Positions 27,201 to 37,800 are shown, counted from the first letter of the stretch. The stretch: 64,000 bases of DNA from Patella vulgata (GCF_932274485.2 NC_065885.2:35539062-35603061); one strand, 5' to 3'. Made by a program: numbers and translations. The notes: a model not told the origin generated them from the letters alone.

Positions 27201-27661
27201 GTGGCAACGCCTATTTCTAACCATATAGTTTGCTACATGTACCATGCGAAAATAAATATCACCAATCTACTGACTCGATACCCCGATATAACTAGAACGA
27301 TGTTTCCAAGCGTGTAGACCCGATAGAGTACAATGTTTTGATACGACTGCAGATAATTATGAACGCAGTTCGTCATTCTTTTCGTCTGTAACAGTAATCA
27401 TAAATTTGCACAAATGTACATTCTTTTATCATAAACGTTACCATTTTTTGTTGACAAGAAAGGACAAGCTTTTACCGTATGGATGATTATTGTCAGTAAA
27501 GCCAGCACACACGAGGCGTTTCAAATATGGCTCCTATCAGTTATACACTCGCCTTGCGCCAATATAAAATGCACTTACCGTTGAAAATGGTTGATAATAC
27601 TTTCCTCGGTTGACTTTTCTGGTAAATTACGTACCAAAAGATACCTTGTGCCACGTACCAT
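102..27661 (-). CDS. spen: SPEN (split ends / Msx2-interacting protein) orthologue, 5' part, five exons, continues past the left edge
   Basis: Nuclear RNA-binding transcriptional corepressor scaffold; the family has four N-terminal RRMs and a C-terminal SPOC domain (known of the family). Five exons join in one frame: 27661-27579, 23362-23090, 2213-2085, 834-703, 295-102 (811 nt, 270 codons plus one base). Residues 1-80 are RRM1, with RNP2-like RYLLVRNLP (residues 6-14) and RNP1-like AFMDIKSAAKAHN, which align residue by residue with vertebrate SPEN as I remember it. A polar linker with an SR/SD-rich run follows. The last visible residues, GICVTKLPTRSS, are the first strand of RRM2 (vertebrate GIKVQNLPVRST). 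RRM2-4, the long middle part and SPOC lie outside. RBM15 is the nearest alternative, but RRM1 and the RRM2 start fit SPEN better. Extra exons inside the 20.9-kb second intron cannot be excluded, since the linker here is shorter than in vertebrates. Confidence 0.9.
389..460 (-). mobile_element. SINE-1 tail fragment
   Basis: The minus-strand sense reads into a GTTAAACCCC-like stretch followed by an ATTTTCATTTTA tail, matching the 3' end of the full SINE at 4877-5247. Only about 70 bp remain. Confidence 0.6.
703..834 (-). CDS. spen: SPEN coding exon 4 (SR/SD-rich linker)
   Basis: A 132-nt exon between CTACAG|G and CGCAG|GTAGG. It encodes SKSGSRSPRSRSHSSSSD and a second Ser/Asp run, the same composition and place as the SR-rich stretch before RRM2 in vertebrate SPEN. 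Phase agrees with exons 3 and 5. Confidence 0.88.
1233..1846. mobile_element. hAT-type MITE with 8-bp target duplication
   Basis: The ends are inverted repeats of 15 bp (TAGGGCTGCAACGAT at left; the right end is its complement with one mismatch). They are flanked by CAACAAAT (1225-1232) and CTACAAAT (1847-1854), a 7/8 match. An AGGGCTGCAACGAT-like terminus with 8-bp duplications is typical of hAT elements. The ~614-bp interior is AT-rich with no coding region. It sits in SPEN intron 3. Confidence 0.82.
2085..2213 (-). CDS. spen: SPEN coding exon 3 (linker)
   Basis: The acceptor ATTACAG and donor CAG|GTATG bound a 129-nt exon. Its only open frame matches the phase left by exon 2 and encodes a polar stretch beginning GQDENSRHETESGEL and ending YGKFNHS. 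No domain is recognised. The assignment rests on splice sites, phase and position between the RRM1 and SR-rich exons. The 20.9-kb intron before it could hide further linker exons. Confidence 0.75.
4877..5247 (-). mobile_element. SINE-1, full-length tRNA-derived SINE with target duplication
   Basis: Read on the minus strand, it begins with a tRNA-like head: box A-like TGGCTAAGTGGT and box B-like TGTTCGATCCC. A ~250-bp conserved body follows, then a GACGTTAAACCCC stretch and a short (CATTT)n tail. It is flanked by CATCATTTAAGGAA at left and CATCATTAAGGAA at right (one-base difference). This copy is the reference for the fragments elsewhere in the window. It belongs to the domain-bearing molluscan SINEs, but I cannot say which named superfamily. 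Confidence 0.88.
7572..7617 (+). mobile_element. SINE-1 tail fragment
   Basis: AGCCCAGCTAGG followed by TACCCCATTTC and repeated CATTTC match the last ~45 bp of SINE-1. Confidence 0.5.
7690..7800 (-). mobile_element. SINE-2 3' fragment
   Basis: The GAGAAATGGGGTTTAAC end, the ACACAAACTAGGTCATTTTG block and the TTCAATAATTTGCTTGCG block match the 3' half of the SINE at 52705-52975. The head is missing. Confidence 0.7.
8417..8435. repeat. (GA)n microsatellite
   Basis: An uninterrupted GA run of about nine units in SPEN intron 2. Confidence 0.85.
8900..10144. mobile_element. TTAA-flanked non-autonomous transposon (family T1, 1.25 kb)
   Basis: Terminal inverted repeats AGGAGAATGCAATA and TGCATTAGTATTCTCCT lie directly inside TTAA on both sides (8896-8899 and 10145-10148). 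TTAA targets are typical of piggyBac and Kolobok elements. The interior carries a short reading frame at 9127-9243 but no transposase, so it must move in trans. Confidence 0.85.
9127..9243 (+). CDS. 38-residue reading frame inside TTAA element T1
   Basis: It encodes an acidic, serine-rich start (MASAESDSLSDIDF) followed by FPYHYEPI and an Asn/Asp-rich end, then TAA. Acidic N-termini leading into a PYxxEP motif are common in transposon-encoded or P2X7-C-terminal-like proteins of invertebrates (from memory). It could be the remains of the first coding exon of the autonomous parent; a GT lies three codons before the stop. Whether it is expressed is unknown. Confidence 0.4.
   Translation: MASAESDSLSDIDFALNVFPYHYEPIRNASNNGDHDGS
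10864..11045 (-). mobile_element. Partial TTAA MITE, family T4
   Basis: It begins TTAA (10860-10863) then ACAGGCATTATGCAAGAGC and continues with the same block (AATCTGCCTAT, TTTCTTTAGGCC, ATAATC) seen reversed in the full copies at 34781-35158 and 55468-55855. The other end is lost after about 180 bp. Confidence 0.65.
11225..11559 (-). mobile_element. Repeat of the TATACGCCCACA family, with two internal ~150-bp units
   Basis: The right end, ATGTGGGCGTATAAA, is the complement of the left end of the element at 58705. Two related units, each with CTCATGACCTTAAACA, TATTAACTTTAGCC and TCTACAAG or TCCACAAG, lie in tandem. A GGACGGACAGATGAACAG stretch precedes the end. The other terminus is not visible. 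Confidence 0.55.
12180..13690 (+). repeat. Tandem array, ~145-bp monomers in alternating A/B order
   Basis: The block ATCAACCAATCAAATTGC recurs at 13258, 13399 and 13545 (spacings 141 and 146). In 12400-13200 monomers alternate between a type with CTTAGTCAAGGTATTGATG and TCATCACTCTC and a type with CTCCATCAAGGCATTGACC and GAACATTCTAG, making a ~290-bp dimer. Confidence 0.8.
12967..13022. repeat. (GACA/GACG)n microsatellite in an element tail
   Basis: Imperfect GACAGACAGGCGGACGG-type run; a second lies at 13695-13745 and a short one at 14482-14503, each at the same place in its tail. Confidence 0.8.
14555..14572. repeat. G homopolymer
   Basis: About 18 consecutive G just after the third element tail. 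Similar runs occur near 32437 and 41508. Confidence 0.85.
15834..16441. mobile_element. TTAA-flanked MITE, family T2 (608 bp)
   Basis: AGATGGGTTCCC at left and GGGAACCCATCT at right are perfect 12-bp inverted repeats. TTAA lies immediately outside at 15830-15833 and 16442-16445. There is no coding capacity. Related interior sequence (GTACAAACTG, GATTTGATG, ATTCAAACTAATT) recurs at 33950-34008 and 60460-60600. Confidence 0.88.
18663..18815. repeat. Two-copy ~80-bp tandem repeat
   Basis: AAACTAGCT, a TGAARTGAAATTT block and GACCAGCGACCTG occur in the same order in two adjacent units spaced about 80 bp. Confidence 0.7.
19305..19761. mobile_element. TTAA-flanked MITE, family T3 (457 bp)
   Basis: It starts AGGAGCTAAATCGC after TTAA (19301-19304) and ends ACTTAGCTACT before TTAA (19762-19765). 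The interior (TCTGGTTATTCCAGTC, GTCTTAAATATTGGATATC) matches the element at 61769 and a reverse copy at 35610-35925. Confidence 0.82.
21660..22245. repeat. Degenerate short-repeat tract
   Basis: Variants of ACAGCTAATWAGTCC and TACTCCAWTATTCTG recur irregularly over about 580 bp with no fixed period. It looks like a decayed minisatellite. Confidence 0.4.
22419..22442. repeat. (TA)n microsatellite
   Basis: About eleven TA units in SPEN intron 2. Confidence 0.85.
23090..23362 (-). CDS. spen: SPEN coding exon 2 (RRM1 second half and linker)
   Basis: The acceptor TTACAG precedes ATATGG, so the split codon with exon 1 is CGA (Arg28) followed by YGKIQSVRV. RNP1 and the DIKSAAKAHN helix complete RRM1. 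The exon then runs into a Thr/Ser/Arg-rich linker ending FSNWQKG. The donor is GGG|GTAAGT. Length is 273 nt, ending two bases into a codon. Confidence 0.9.
23363..27578 (-). other. SPEN intron 1 (4.2 kb)
   Basis: This intron splits RRM1 after Gln27. It contains the hAT-type MITE at 25267-25690. I see nothing recognisable in 23363-25257 or 25700-27578 beyond AT-rich sequence. Confidence 0.8.
25267..25690. mobile_element. hAT-type MITE with 9-bp exact flanking repeat
   Basis: The left end is AGGGCTGTC and the right end CACAGTCCTA, roughly complementary. ACCTCTGCT flanks both sides exactly (25258-25266 and 25691-25699), of which 8 bp would be the hAT duplication. The interior is full of ATTGCAATA and TATCGATA palindromes and has no coding region. 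Confidence 0.8.
27579..27661 (-). CDS. spen: SPEN coding exon 1 (start codon, RRM1 first half)
   Basis: The ATG is at 27661-27659 and encodes 27 codons plus two bases, opening MVRGTRYLLVRNLPEKST. The vertebrate protein begins MVRETRHLWVGNLPEN, which fixes this start. The donor is CG|GTAAGT, a strong consensus. The exon carries the beta-1 strand (RNP2) and helix 1 of RRM1. The 5' untranslated part continues to higher coordinates and its limit cannot be read from sequence. Confidence 0.92.
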
Positions 27662-28545
27662 TATTTCAAAACTACATCATCAAATGCAAAATTTTGCTAG
27701 CGATATAAACGCTATTATCTTGTACATTCATTACTGCTATACTGCTATTCAAAGCGGAATGCCGAGCGTGACGTCATCGTCGCTTTGGTTTGTATTCCAG
27801 CACTGACCTTTGCACCTATAGCCCGTTTCATTTTGTTGGAGTGAAAAACCCCAGCAAGCGCTATGAATATATAGCAATTTATCACACTTTAACTATTTCT
27901 ATTAAATTTTTGTTTAAGAAAGAACAAATTATAGTTCTACTGTATTGATACAAGAAAAGGCATAATTAAACATAATGAGTTTTCTGGCTTAATTTAACGT
28001 ATTTTGACACAAAACATGTATAAATTTCATTGACCACAGGATACTTTTTTTCTGCGAAAGGATAATTTCTGCTAGTGCTAATTGTTCGTACCACATACAG
28101 CTGTTAGCCTACAAAAAATATGCCAATAAATCCTAGATGTTTCGTATAAAAATGTGAGATTTAAAATTTGGCCTAAAATATTACATTTGATATACCAAAA
28201 AAGTAATAAAAGGTAAGAAACAAGCCTGCATGGCTGTTCATGGTCAGTCTTTAATCTCAATGTTCCAACTGCAAATGTCTTTTATTGGATCAGATATGTA
28301 TAGGATGTGATATAGTTGAATTGGGCGGATATAAAACAATGTCCATATTATATCGTGTATATAAAACAAACAGTGTTCAGATTCCTGCAACATTTTCATT
28401 TTTACATGCATAAACAATGAAAAAGACTATACAGTCTCGTGACTTTGATGTGGCCTACTTAGAATAGTAATGTATGGCTGAGCGTGCACACGGCAAGTAG
28501 TCGTCCCCGGATAAAAATCAATTCTTTCAAAATAGCTTAGTGAAA
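27662..28545. promoter_or_regulatory. Head-to-head intergenic region, presumed bidirectional promoter
   Basis: The start codons of SPEN (minus) and the deacetylase (plus) face away from each other across 884 bp. Both 5' untranslated regions and core promoters must lie here unless there are upstream non-coding exons. No TATA box is convincing on either side. A perfect CRE palindrome lies at 27769-27776. No repeat was recognised. Confidence 0.55.
27769..27776. promoter_or_regulatory. CRE palindrome TGACGTCA
   Basis: Perfect 8-bp CREB/ATF consensus 108 bp upstream of the SPEN start codon, in a locally GC-richer stretch (GAGCGTGACGTCATCGTCG). This is a common position for such sites in CREB-bound promoters; binding is inferred. 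Confidence 0.55.
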
Positions 28546-28846
28546 ATGGCCACGGATAGCTTTATAATTAAAAACGGACGGATAATAAATAACAATAGTG
28601 TTGTAGATATGATTGGGGATGTATATGTGAGAAAAAATGAGATAATTTCCGTCGGTGTACCTATAAACACTGACTGCCATGATAATGGAAATGTAGCAGT
28701 CTTCGATGCTTCACAGTGTCTAATATTATCAGGATTAATTGATTTACACGTACATGCTTATGAATATGCAACTCCCCTGGGTATCAACATTGATAAATAT
28801 TGCCTTGCTCGGGGAGTAACTACTGTGGTAGACGCAGGCAGTTCAG
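28546..28846 (+). CDS. Deacetylase exon 1 (start, metal site HxH)
   Basis: ATG in a good context (AAAATGG) opens MATDSFIIKNGRIINNNS, the N-terminal beta sandwich of amidohydrolases. ILSGLIDLHVH (ligands H68, H70) and RGVTTVVDAGSSG follow. The donor is TCAG|GTGAG, one base into Gly101. Reading on past the donor gives 50 residues unlike the family, so the exon ends here. Confidence 0.92.
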
Positions 28847-31800
28847 GTGAGAGGCAATCCAAAAACTTTCATCCCAAAACGACAACCCGCCGCCATTTTG
28901 TTCTTTGTTTCGCTACGAATCCAGCACATTCCTGCCGTCATCGAATAGAAATTCAACCTTTCTGTGTAAATGACACTTTAATATCCCAACAAACCCTTTT
29001 ATGAGACGATTAATAAATTTGCGATATCTTCCGATGCGAAGAAAGCCTTTGAAAGTAAGAGAATTTCAAACAAAGAAAAATATAGGTCAAATTACGTCAT
29101 CGATAGAATATGTAGTTGGCGTTTTAGTTGTTGGACCAATTTAACGTGTTTATTGTAATGGAAATTGTTGTAAGCTTCATCAACAAGCATCCGCATTTAC
29201 CTTTGGTTTGATGTACAATTATGAAATGGGAAGCCTACATGTTTTTTTTATGAATGATACTGCTGCTACAGGATTTGTTTCCATTGCTTTGAATCGACTC
29301 CGTCGACAAGAAGTTCAGATCCTGAAACTTTATTAGGCTACTGTTCATGTTCTTCTAAGGGAATCGGAATTAAGTTTTCTTTTTCGAATTTTGTTCAAGT
29401 TTTTAGAGTCTTGTTTGGATTGTAAATGGGTTGATTTAATGTCTGTGTCAGATGTTGTTACAGTTGTATTGGGTTGTTGGTCTCGAATACCTCAGGCAAT
29501 GTTTCAGGACATAATTGACCAAACCTCTATCTCCAGAAGCATAGGGGGTAAACGTGGGATTGGTTGACCCAGACACACCTGTTTAATTATCATATTTTGT
29601 TTTGTTCTATTCAGAGATTTTACATTGGTGTCAGAAAGGGGATTATTGGCTTATAGCCTACTGTAGTGTACCCGGAGGTGACATACTATTTTTGTATCTG
29701 CAAACACATTTCAATCCTATTTTCTATGATCCACAAATGATATAATAATATTAATAGGCCAGTATTGATTATTTTATAGTTAATCTGATGTTGACAATGT
29801 TGGTTTGCCAAGTATGTGTCCTGGGTTTAAGTTGGATTAAGATGGGTTATCAATGTTGTGTAATTGGGGTTAAGCTAGTATAAATTTCTTCATTAATAGC
29901 ATAATCCTTCACGTATCATGGATTGTCTTTGTACGTCTATATTTGCTGTTCTATATCATCCACTAACGAAATTAAATGAAATGAAATAAAATGGGGGTTA
30001 ACGTCCTACTGTTCTGCTCCGAACTGCATCCACTAACATACTTTTAGTTCTATAATACTAAGTAGTATCTACAGTTGTAAATAACTGACCATATAGATGA
30101 CCTTCCTAAGTAAATAAGTGTTATAAAAATAATATCATATATGCACTGCCTCGTGTATGACTCTTTCAATAGGGTACACCTTGGACTGGATTTCAGAAGT
30201 GGAATCGGGTTGAATTGTTATATAGTGTGTTGTATATCTAGTCTAAGGAATCAGTGGGTGGTCCCTAATGAGGCACAATATTTCACACCTTATCCACAAC
30301 AAACAAGTACTATGATTTCCGTGACCATTTGATCAGACCCCGCTCTTCTGACCCTGTGTATATTCTCCCAAACCCAAAACATTAAACAGATACAATAAGA
30401 TGGTTTTGGGGAATTGCTTAATGGCGAATGATATAAAAATAAACCATATCAATTTTAGTATTGTAAAGTCAGTCTTTGTTTTTGTCTATGTGTAATTTCC
30501 TTTATTTAGAAAGTCGACGTGATCTGACACGTCTAATACAGATAATAGCTGAAATTACACGTTTCCTGCAGTTTTTGTAAACAGCAGCTTAACCCCGAGT
30601 AACCTTTTTCAATCTGTCTAAAATAACCCAAATCAAACAATAAAAGCACATCACTTCCGCTTTCCCAATATGATTTTTCCTTTCTGTGACCTTTAATCTT
30701 CTTGTGTGTCTACAATTCTTCCAGTTCTGACCATTTTATAATTGTTTTAATTCATTTTATGTATGTCAACTAACCTATAATTTGACGTTCGTTTCGCAAT
30801 GTTTTTCGACTGGATAAGTCTAATAAATATCTTACGTCCTCGCGCGGGAGTCACGTGGCTCGTGGAGTAAGATCGAGTAAAACGTTTGGGGTTTTACGCA
30901 GGGCCGTAACTAGCTCAGAGCGACGAGCGGGCGGCAAATGTTCTCAGGTGTGTCGTAAAATTGACCGACAATGTATATCTATTGTTTTTTAGGTCGACAA
31001 TTTTTTCACAGGTGGTGGGGTCCCTTCGACACAAACTATAGGTCATTTCGGGACTGACACAGGTTCAATTTTATTTCAATAATTCGCTTGCTCGTATGGG
31101 TTGGACAGGTGACCCTACTGTTTTACATGTAGATCCCAGAAATATAACACGAAAGAGAAACTTGTGTTACTGAGATTAGGGAAACATAAGGCTAATAGTA
31201 TTACACCCAAGTAGTTCAATTGAGGGTTAATTATTTATTGATAAAGTGAACACGCCTTCAATTGACTTCCAATTTTTCAAGTTCAATTGAAAATTCAGTA
31301 TTTATTGATAATGTGCACGTTGATAGCCTTTCTCTTGACTTCTAATTAAGATATTCTGACTGAATAAGCTTTTGTCAACGAATCTGATCCCCAGTTAATT
31401 TAGTTCAACAGACGGATCTGACGAGATTACCCGTAGATTGCTCATTATAATAATAGACGAGATTTCTGTGACGACCCTCCATGACATGACACTGTCATGA
31501 TTACACCACAGCTTTCAGAAACGTGACATGTTGGCTTGTCGCCAGGGAATTTGTTACGCTCATCTTTTCGAGTTTTGATTGGAGCTCCACTTTCAAGATT
31601 AGTTTACAAAGCAACCAGAACACGTCGGTGAATACCATTTTCTTTAGGACTCACTATTTATTTGTTCAAATTTTGTAGCGATGTTACCCCGTGAAGGAAG
31701 CGGACGTTAATGTCTATTATTTATTCAATATATATAGCGTGTTTGTCCGTGTCTATTTATTACCACGCCGGACGTTAAGCGTCATTTTGTTCGTAATTAC

Positions 31801-34800
31801 ATTTGTTCGTTTCTGTGAATGTTTTTATTGTCCCCCGCCTTTCGAAGAAAGCAGGGGACTATTAAAATGGGTTCGTCCGCCTGTCTGTCACACTTTTTGG
31901 GACACAATTACACTCCTCCTAATTGAGCTAGAATGTTCAAACTTGGTGTAGGTGTTTATTAGGTCAGTGCCTTGATGGAGTGTCTGGATGAGTATTTTCT
32001 GTTTAGGGTAATTAGAAATAACAAATTTGATTGGTTGATGCTTTGGGACATGCTAACTTTGGTTCTAATTAAGTGAGAGTGATGAAGCTTGATGTATAGT
32101 TTTATTACATCAATACCTTGACTAAGATCGATTATGAGCATTTTCTGCTCAGGGTAAGCAGTTTGATTGGTCGAGACTTATGAATACAATAACTCTCATT
32201 CTAATTGAGCTAGGATGTTCACACTTGGCGTAGGTGTTTATTAAGGTCAATGCCTTGATGGAGTTCGAAGATGAGAATTTTCTGCTTAGTGTACAGTTGA
32301 TAAACAGTCTGATTGCTGGATACGTTTGAAAAAAAATAATAAATGTGCGATTAATTAATGTGTCATCTATTTATTTTGGGAATTTGGCGGGGGACATCAG
32401 CCTCACTGTTGGCTTGTGATTGGGTTTTTTTTTGCGGGGGGGGGGGGGGGGTAGTCAGTTTGAGCAGCCAAAACTGTACATGGCGGAAACATTCTGCCAA
32501 CGTAGATGTGGTTGGCCTCCGTGGATCTATTTATTAAATATAAATTGGGTCATTTTTGACGAACAGAAAGTATTTTACAGATGGGACAAAAAAATCATCT
32601 CAGATTGCCCATATCTCGATCTTCTTCGGGTTTTCATTTTTCGATTCTTTGGACGAATCCCATATGGACTCTGACTGACGGTTTTTCGAAATTCGGAAGT
32701 TCGCTCGATTAATATTAGCATGAAAGATTTGCGAAAGTTTTCTTCATCATTTTTTTTCAACATTCAAGATAGCATATCTCCGTCAGTATTTGAGGTATCA
32801 AGTTGAAACTTGGTAGGAATAAGAAACACATCGATGCCTCCAATATGTCATATTAAAAAAAAATGTGACAGCTTCAGGAAATTACCACGGCCTTCCAGTT
32901 TTCCCGAATATGAATAGTTCTCTCCATTTTAAAAACAGACAAAAAATGACGCATGGTGGTGTTGGCCCCAGATATTATCTTTCATTTTCAAACACCTTGT
33001 TTGATAACATTTTCAACCGCTTGGCAGCCATATTGGACTTTACAAAAAACATTCAAATCGATATTCAGCCGCCATTTTAGTTCCGAATTTCGAAAACTTT
33101 TTTTTGTATTGAACCTACTCCAAATGGCAACAATCCTTAGAGAGCCAATGTTTCAATTTCGATTTTGTTTACTTCCGGTTTCACTTTGTTTACTTCGACC
33201 TAAGTTTGGTTACCTAATCTTTCCATGACCTTTGACCTAATCTTTCCATGACCCTTGACCTTTGTATGATGACCCTGATGTCTACTAACAATATAAAAAA
33301 GTTCGGTCATGAAGTATAGCTCCCGGTTTTATTAAGAGTTCAAAATGACAGGTTTTTCCACGTTATTAGGTATTGGATGTTATTATACTCAATAATTTAT
33401 GGTGTAACTTGAATGTTGATGTGACAAGGCGTGACGTGACGTGACATACCAAAACACGTCAGTACTCCCCAGGAGTTCTAGTTTGTTTTTGTATGCGATA
33501 TCACCCTCTAAGGAACCGCAACAAAGATCAACGCACAAGTTTGGTCATTTTGAAATTAATATGTACACTTCATCTCTGTGGTTACGCACGCATGCAGTTC
33601 GGCGGGAGAATTGTGTCTGGGCATCGACCTTTCTGGATTCTAGACAGGGCCGTATGTAGGATTTTAAAAGTGGGGGTGCAGCAGAGTGATGGGGCGCCAT
33701 AGCCTCACGTATGTGATATAAGAAAGTTTCGATCAGGGCAAACGAACCCATTGGCGTATGGGCGCCCTTAAAACCGATCGACTGATCATAATCAAGTGTA
33801 TTATTTTATAATTGAAAGATTGTCAAATAATTTGGTTTTTTTGGATGGGGTGGAGGGCGCAATTTCTCGGGGCGCCTTATTTTTCTGGGGGTGCAATTTA
33901 CTCCCTGCACCCTCGCTAAATACGGTCCCGATTCTAGAGTGCCTTTTCATGTACAAACTGTGATTTGATGATCTATTTTGATTAAAAACATATTCAAACT
34001 AATTTTACTTAACCCAGGAGGGATCAGTATAGCATAGCAGGGTTTTTTCTTTTGAAAGCCCCACTTTATGTTTAAGTCATGCAGGCCTGGTCCAGTTAGT
34101 CACTGTATTTAACTGAATAGTTACTTGCGTGCATTAACCTGGATAAAAGAGTACTTGCGGCCAAATTATTTTGGGAAGGGGGGGGGGCTACCCCTTAGCC
34201 CCTACTCTGCCGGGCCTGCATTTGTCACAGAATAATTTAAATTTTTATCTATTCAAGAATTGTATGATTCTTCGCAGGGATTATCCACTAGGCGCAACAG
34301 CTCCCAGTGGATATTTTTTAAAGATTATTGCAAAGAAAAACAGTACACGTTCAAGTTTAAAAAAAATACAAATCCATGTAAACACAATAAACTATTCCAT
34401 TTTACAGAATGTAATATTAACATTAGAAATGAATTAAGAGTGCAATTAATACTGTTCGTGATAGCCTATACGTTCTTGGAGTCGATGTTCTCGAGTCGGA
34501 AGTTAAAACGTTTTTCTCTTACGGATAGATCAATGTACTCATTTATGTTGTTTTATTGCCTTTCAAGTGGTGGTTGCTTTCTATATTTATCTTCTGATAT
34601 GTGTCTCAATTCTTTCACAATCACAGCTCATGATTTTCTCTTAATTTAACTTGCTTTGATATGTAAGTATTCTATTGGCTAATATAACCAAGTTTGTCTT
34701 GAGAATTTTACAGTACCGTACAGTCTAAAAATCGTTTTTCCCAAAAGTCATTTGTGTTGAAAACGTATATTGTCATTTAAAGAAGCATTAGGTGAGATTT

Positions 34801-37800
34801 TGATAAAGTGCTAGCTATTCCTGTTATAATAGTTCAAAAATAGATAATGCAAAATGGATATATTGAAAATATCATTCAAATTACTTTATTCTGAGCGAAG
34901 ATCTATAGCCTTTGAAGGGTTGACAAGATGTGTGCATTGATTGTAACCACCGTACAAGTTGTTCAAAGCTTAGCCTCGCTTCTCCATTTTTAAATTAAAT
35001 CATTAAATGACTGAATCGTTCTAATCTACTTAATATCGGAGACATCCGATGAAATCTAGAGTTGATTATGGTCCATGTCCAATTAATATGTAGTTAATGT
35101 AACCTTTAAGGCCCAAAGAAAGACCTACAATAGACATAATTAGCTTTTGCATGCCTGTTTACAGTTCACACCAGTTTCTATTGGTTTTATAATTGCTCTG
35201 GGAGCATTTGAAATACATGTGTATTTGATTTGCACCAGCCAATATCGAGACCAAGATATTATCTTTTTGTTGTTTTTAATCCTCTAAATTACTCTAAACA
35301 GCACATTATATATAGCCCTTATATTTTTTTTATTAAATAAAGAAATGTTTTATTGTCTTTCTGATTATTTAACGAGTTGACTTATTTTATATGCCATCTT
35401 TCTTTCCACGAGGAATATTTCGTCATTATATCACTTGTTTAAATTTAAAACGTCATTTAAACACCGGTATTTATGACTGTTTTGTGGGTCGGCTGAGGGG
35501 ATTGTGTAGAATTAACTTGTCATCAATGATATGTGAGATTAACTACATGTTTAATAAAAAATATGGCAAGCGAAACAATATTTATAACTAATTCAATATC
35601 ATCCACAATCTTCGACATTGCATGCACGACTTAAATCAACATTGATTTTATTTTACCGTGAAAAGTTGTGTTTCTGATATCCAATATTCAAAAGACAAAA
35701 TGAAATTTTAAAATTGCCACACCAGAATGCTTTCGAACGCCATTTGTAATGAAGCGACCCGATCAACGAGGCCAAACATATCCCACAGGAGAATACTACC
35801 GGTGTAGACTGGAATAACCAGTGCCAAAGACCGCCATTTAATTTGGACGAATATAACTGATTAGAAATTACAGTAAAAACAGAAACGATTGAATGTAAAT
35901 CAGTTTATAATTTATATACATTCATAGGCCTATTACATTGAAATTATTATATTAGCCCAGCCGGAGTAGAATAGTAGGACGTTAAACCCTATTTCATTTC
36001 ATTGTCATGGCATACGCGGCAGTAGCTGTTTAAAGCTGTTTAACAAAATAAGGCTAAAAAGTAGATCGAAGTCCTCCGATAATACCTTTGTGCTGATTGA
36101 TGTAAACGTAAGGACAGAATGCACGACAATTCCATTAAGTTGTTTAAAGATCCGCATTGCAGCTGTCATTTGTACACGCCCACATTTTATATGACAGAAT
36201 TTTTGAGATTTTTTCTTTCAAACTTGCCACGACTGTTGGGCTGGTTCTAAGAGGACCCTATCGGAATTCGAAGTCGCGAGTCCTATAAAGTACCCTATCG
36301 AAATTGCGTTTCGTACAAAAGGATTTTTTTTCGCAGGGTTATTGAAATTGGCCCTTTCACTGAAACCTCAGACTTAAGTTTAGAATTCATCCAACGTTCA
36401 ATCACTGTTTATGAGAAATATCTTTGATCCAGAAACATAAAAAAATGCACATAGTTTTTTATTGGTGTATTTAATACAATAAAACAGTGAGAGTTTCACA
36501 AAGGCTATATCATAGGTAAAATAAACATACATTATGCAAGAGCTAAATCTACCTATTGCAGTTCTTTTCTTTATAGGCCTGAAATGTTATCTAATTTATT
36601 AATTAGACATTAATTTGTCCAGGCCATAATCAACCGTCGGTGGCATCGCTAGCCTGCGATGTTTATTGGATTAGGTTCCGATTTGCTGTTCCGACTTCCA
36701 TTCATAATTTAATCATGAAATGGATAATCGAGACTATGTTTTGTTTTGTATCGTACCGACTTTAGTAATGATGATCGAGGCTAGGCCGAAAATTCAGTCG
36801 CTAGATTCTCGGTTCAGAGTGGATCCAATCTGATTAAAACACAGATCCAATTTCATTTCGTTTTTACAGTTCAAAATTTCGATTTTACTTGTCTTTACTA
36901 CACTTGGATCTGGAAGGGTTGTTATTTAACTCGTTTTCTGCTTGAAATGAGGTGTCAGCCAATCAAATGGTCTGTCGAATCGAGCGTTTGACCTTTTTTT
37001 GCGCGGAACTGTGGGTAGACATTAGCGGCAATAGAAATCAAAACAAAGCAAAAGTAGATAAAAAAAATACACGCGGTCGCTAATTGGTTAATCGAATGAC
37101 TGACGTAATCGGGTCAAATGTCGCTTGCTTGGTACCTGACGTCATAGAACGTGAACTCCCACTATAACTTGTTAGATCTACATGTAGTGTAGGCCATCGA
37201 AAGTATAAAAAACGAAACGAAATATAGATCTATATTTTAATTAGATTGGAGTGGTTCAATTTGACTGAAATTTTCAGCACTTACCCTTTACAGTATCTGG
37301 TTTTAACGATTACAGTAGAACTGCCAGCTCTTTATCTAATCTCCCATGATGTATCTTAAGGCGAACAATTTTAAGTACTTAAATTCTTAACATAAACATA
37401 TATTATGCAAGAGCTAAATCTGCCTATTGCAGTTCTTTCTTTAGGCCCGAACTTATCTAAATAGCTCTTCGTCAGGTTGAATTGGCAGAGTGTCAAAATT
37501 GAAAACAACATCGAACTTGATATGGTTTGCAAATGCAATTTCAAATATAAGCTAAACAGCATTTGTTCAGTGCAGGATTCGGAGAATTTTATTTGATTAT
37601 TTTTTACAATCAAGCCAATTAATATTTATATACTGTTGGTCTATGGTCTTTTACTGCTCTACAAAATGTCTCTTTATACCTTCCGAACGACTATAGCCAC
37701 TGTCGGTGCAAGATCCCCCTGTATTAATAACAAGGGAGGAAGAAACACGCCCAAAAATGGTATCGGTTATATCACAGAACTATATATGGGTTATATAACA

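Noticed and set aside
28847-29004. Extension of the deacetylase first exon to a stop at 29004
   Set aside because: Past the GTGAG donor the residues no longer resemble the family, while exon 2 at 51710 supplies the matching block in phase.
30141-30480. Suspected retroelement remnant in deacetylase intron 1
   Set aside because: No paired terminal repeats, primer-binding site or protein similarity could be seen.
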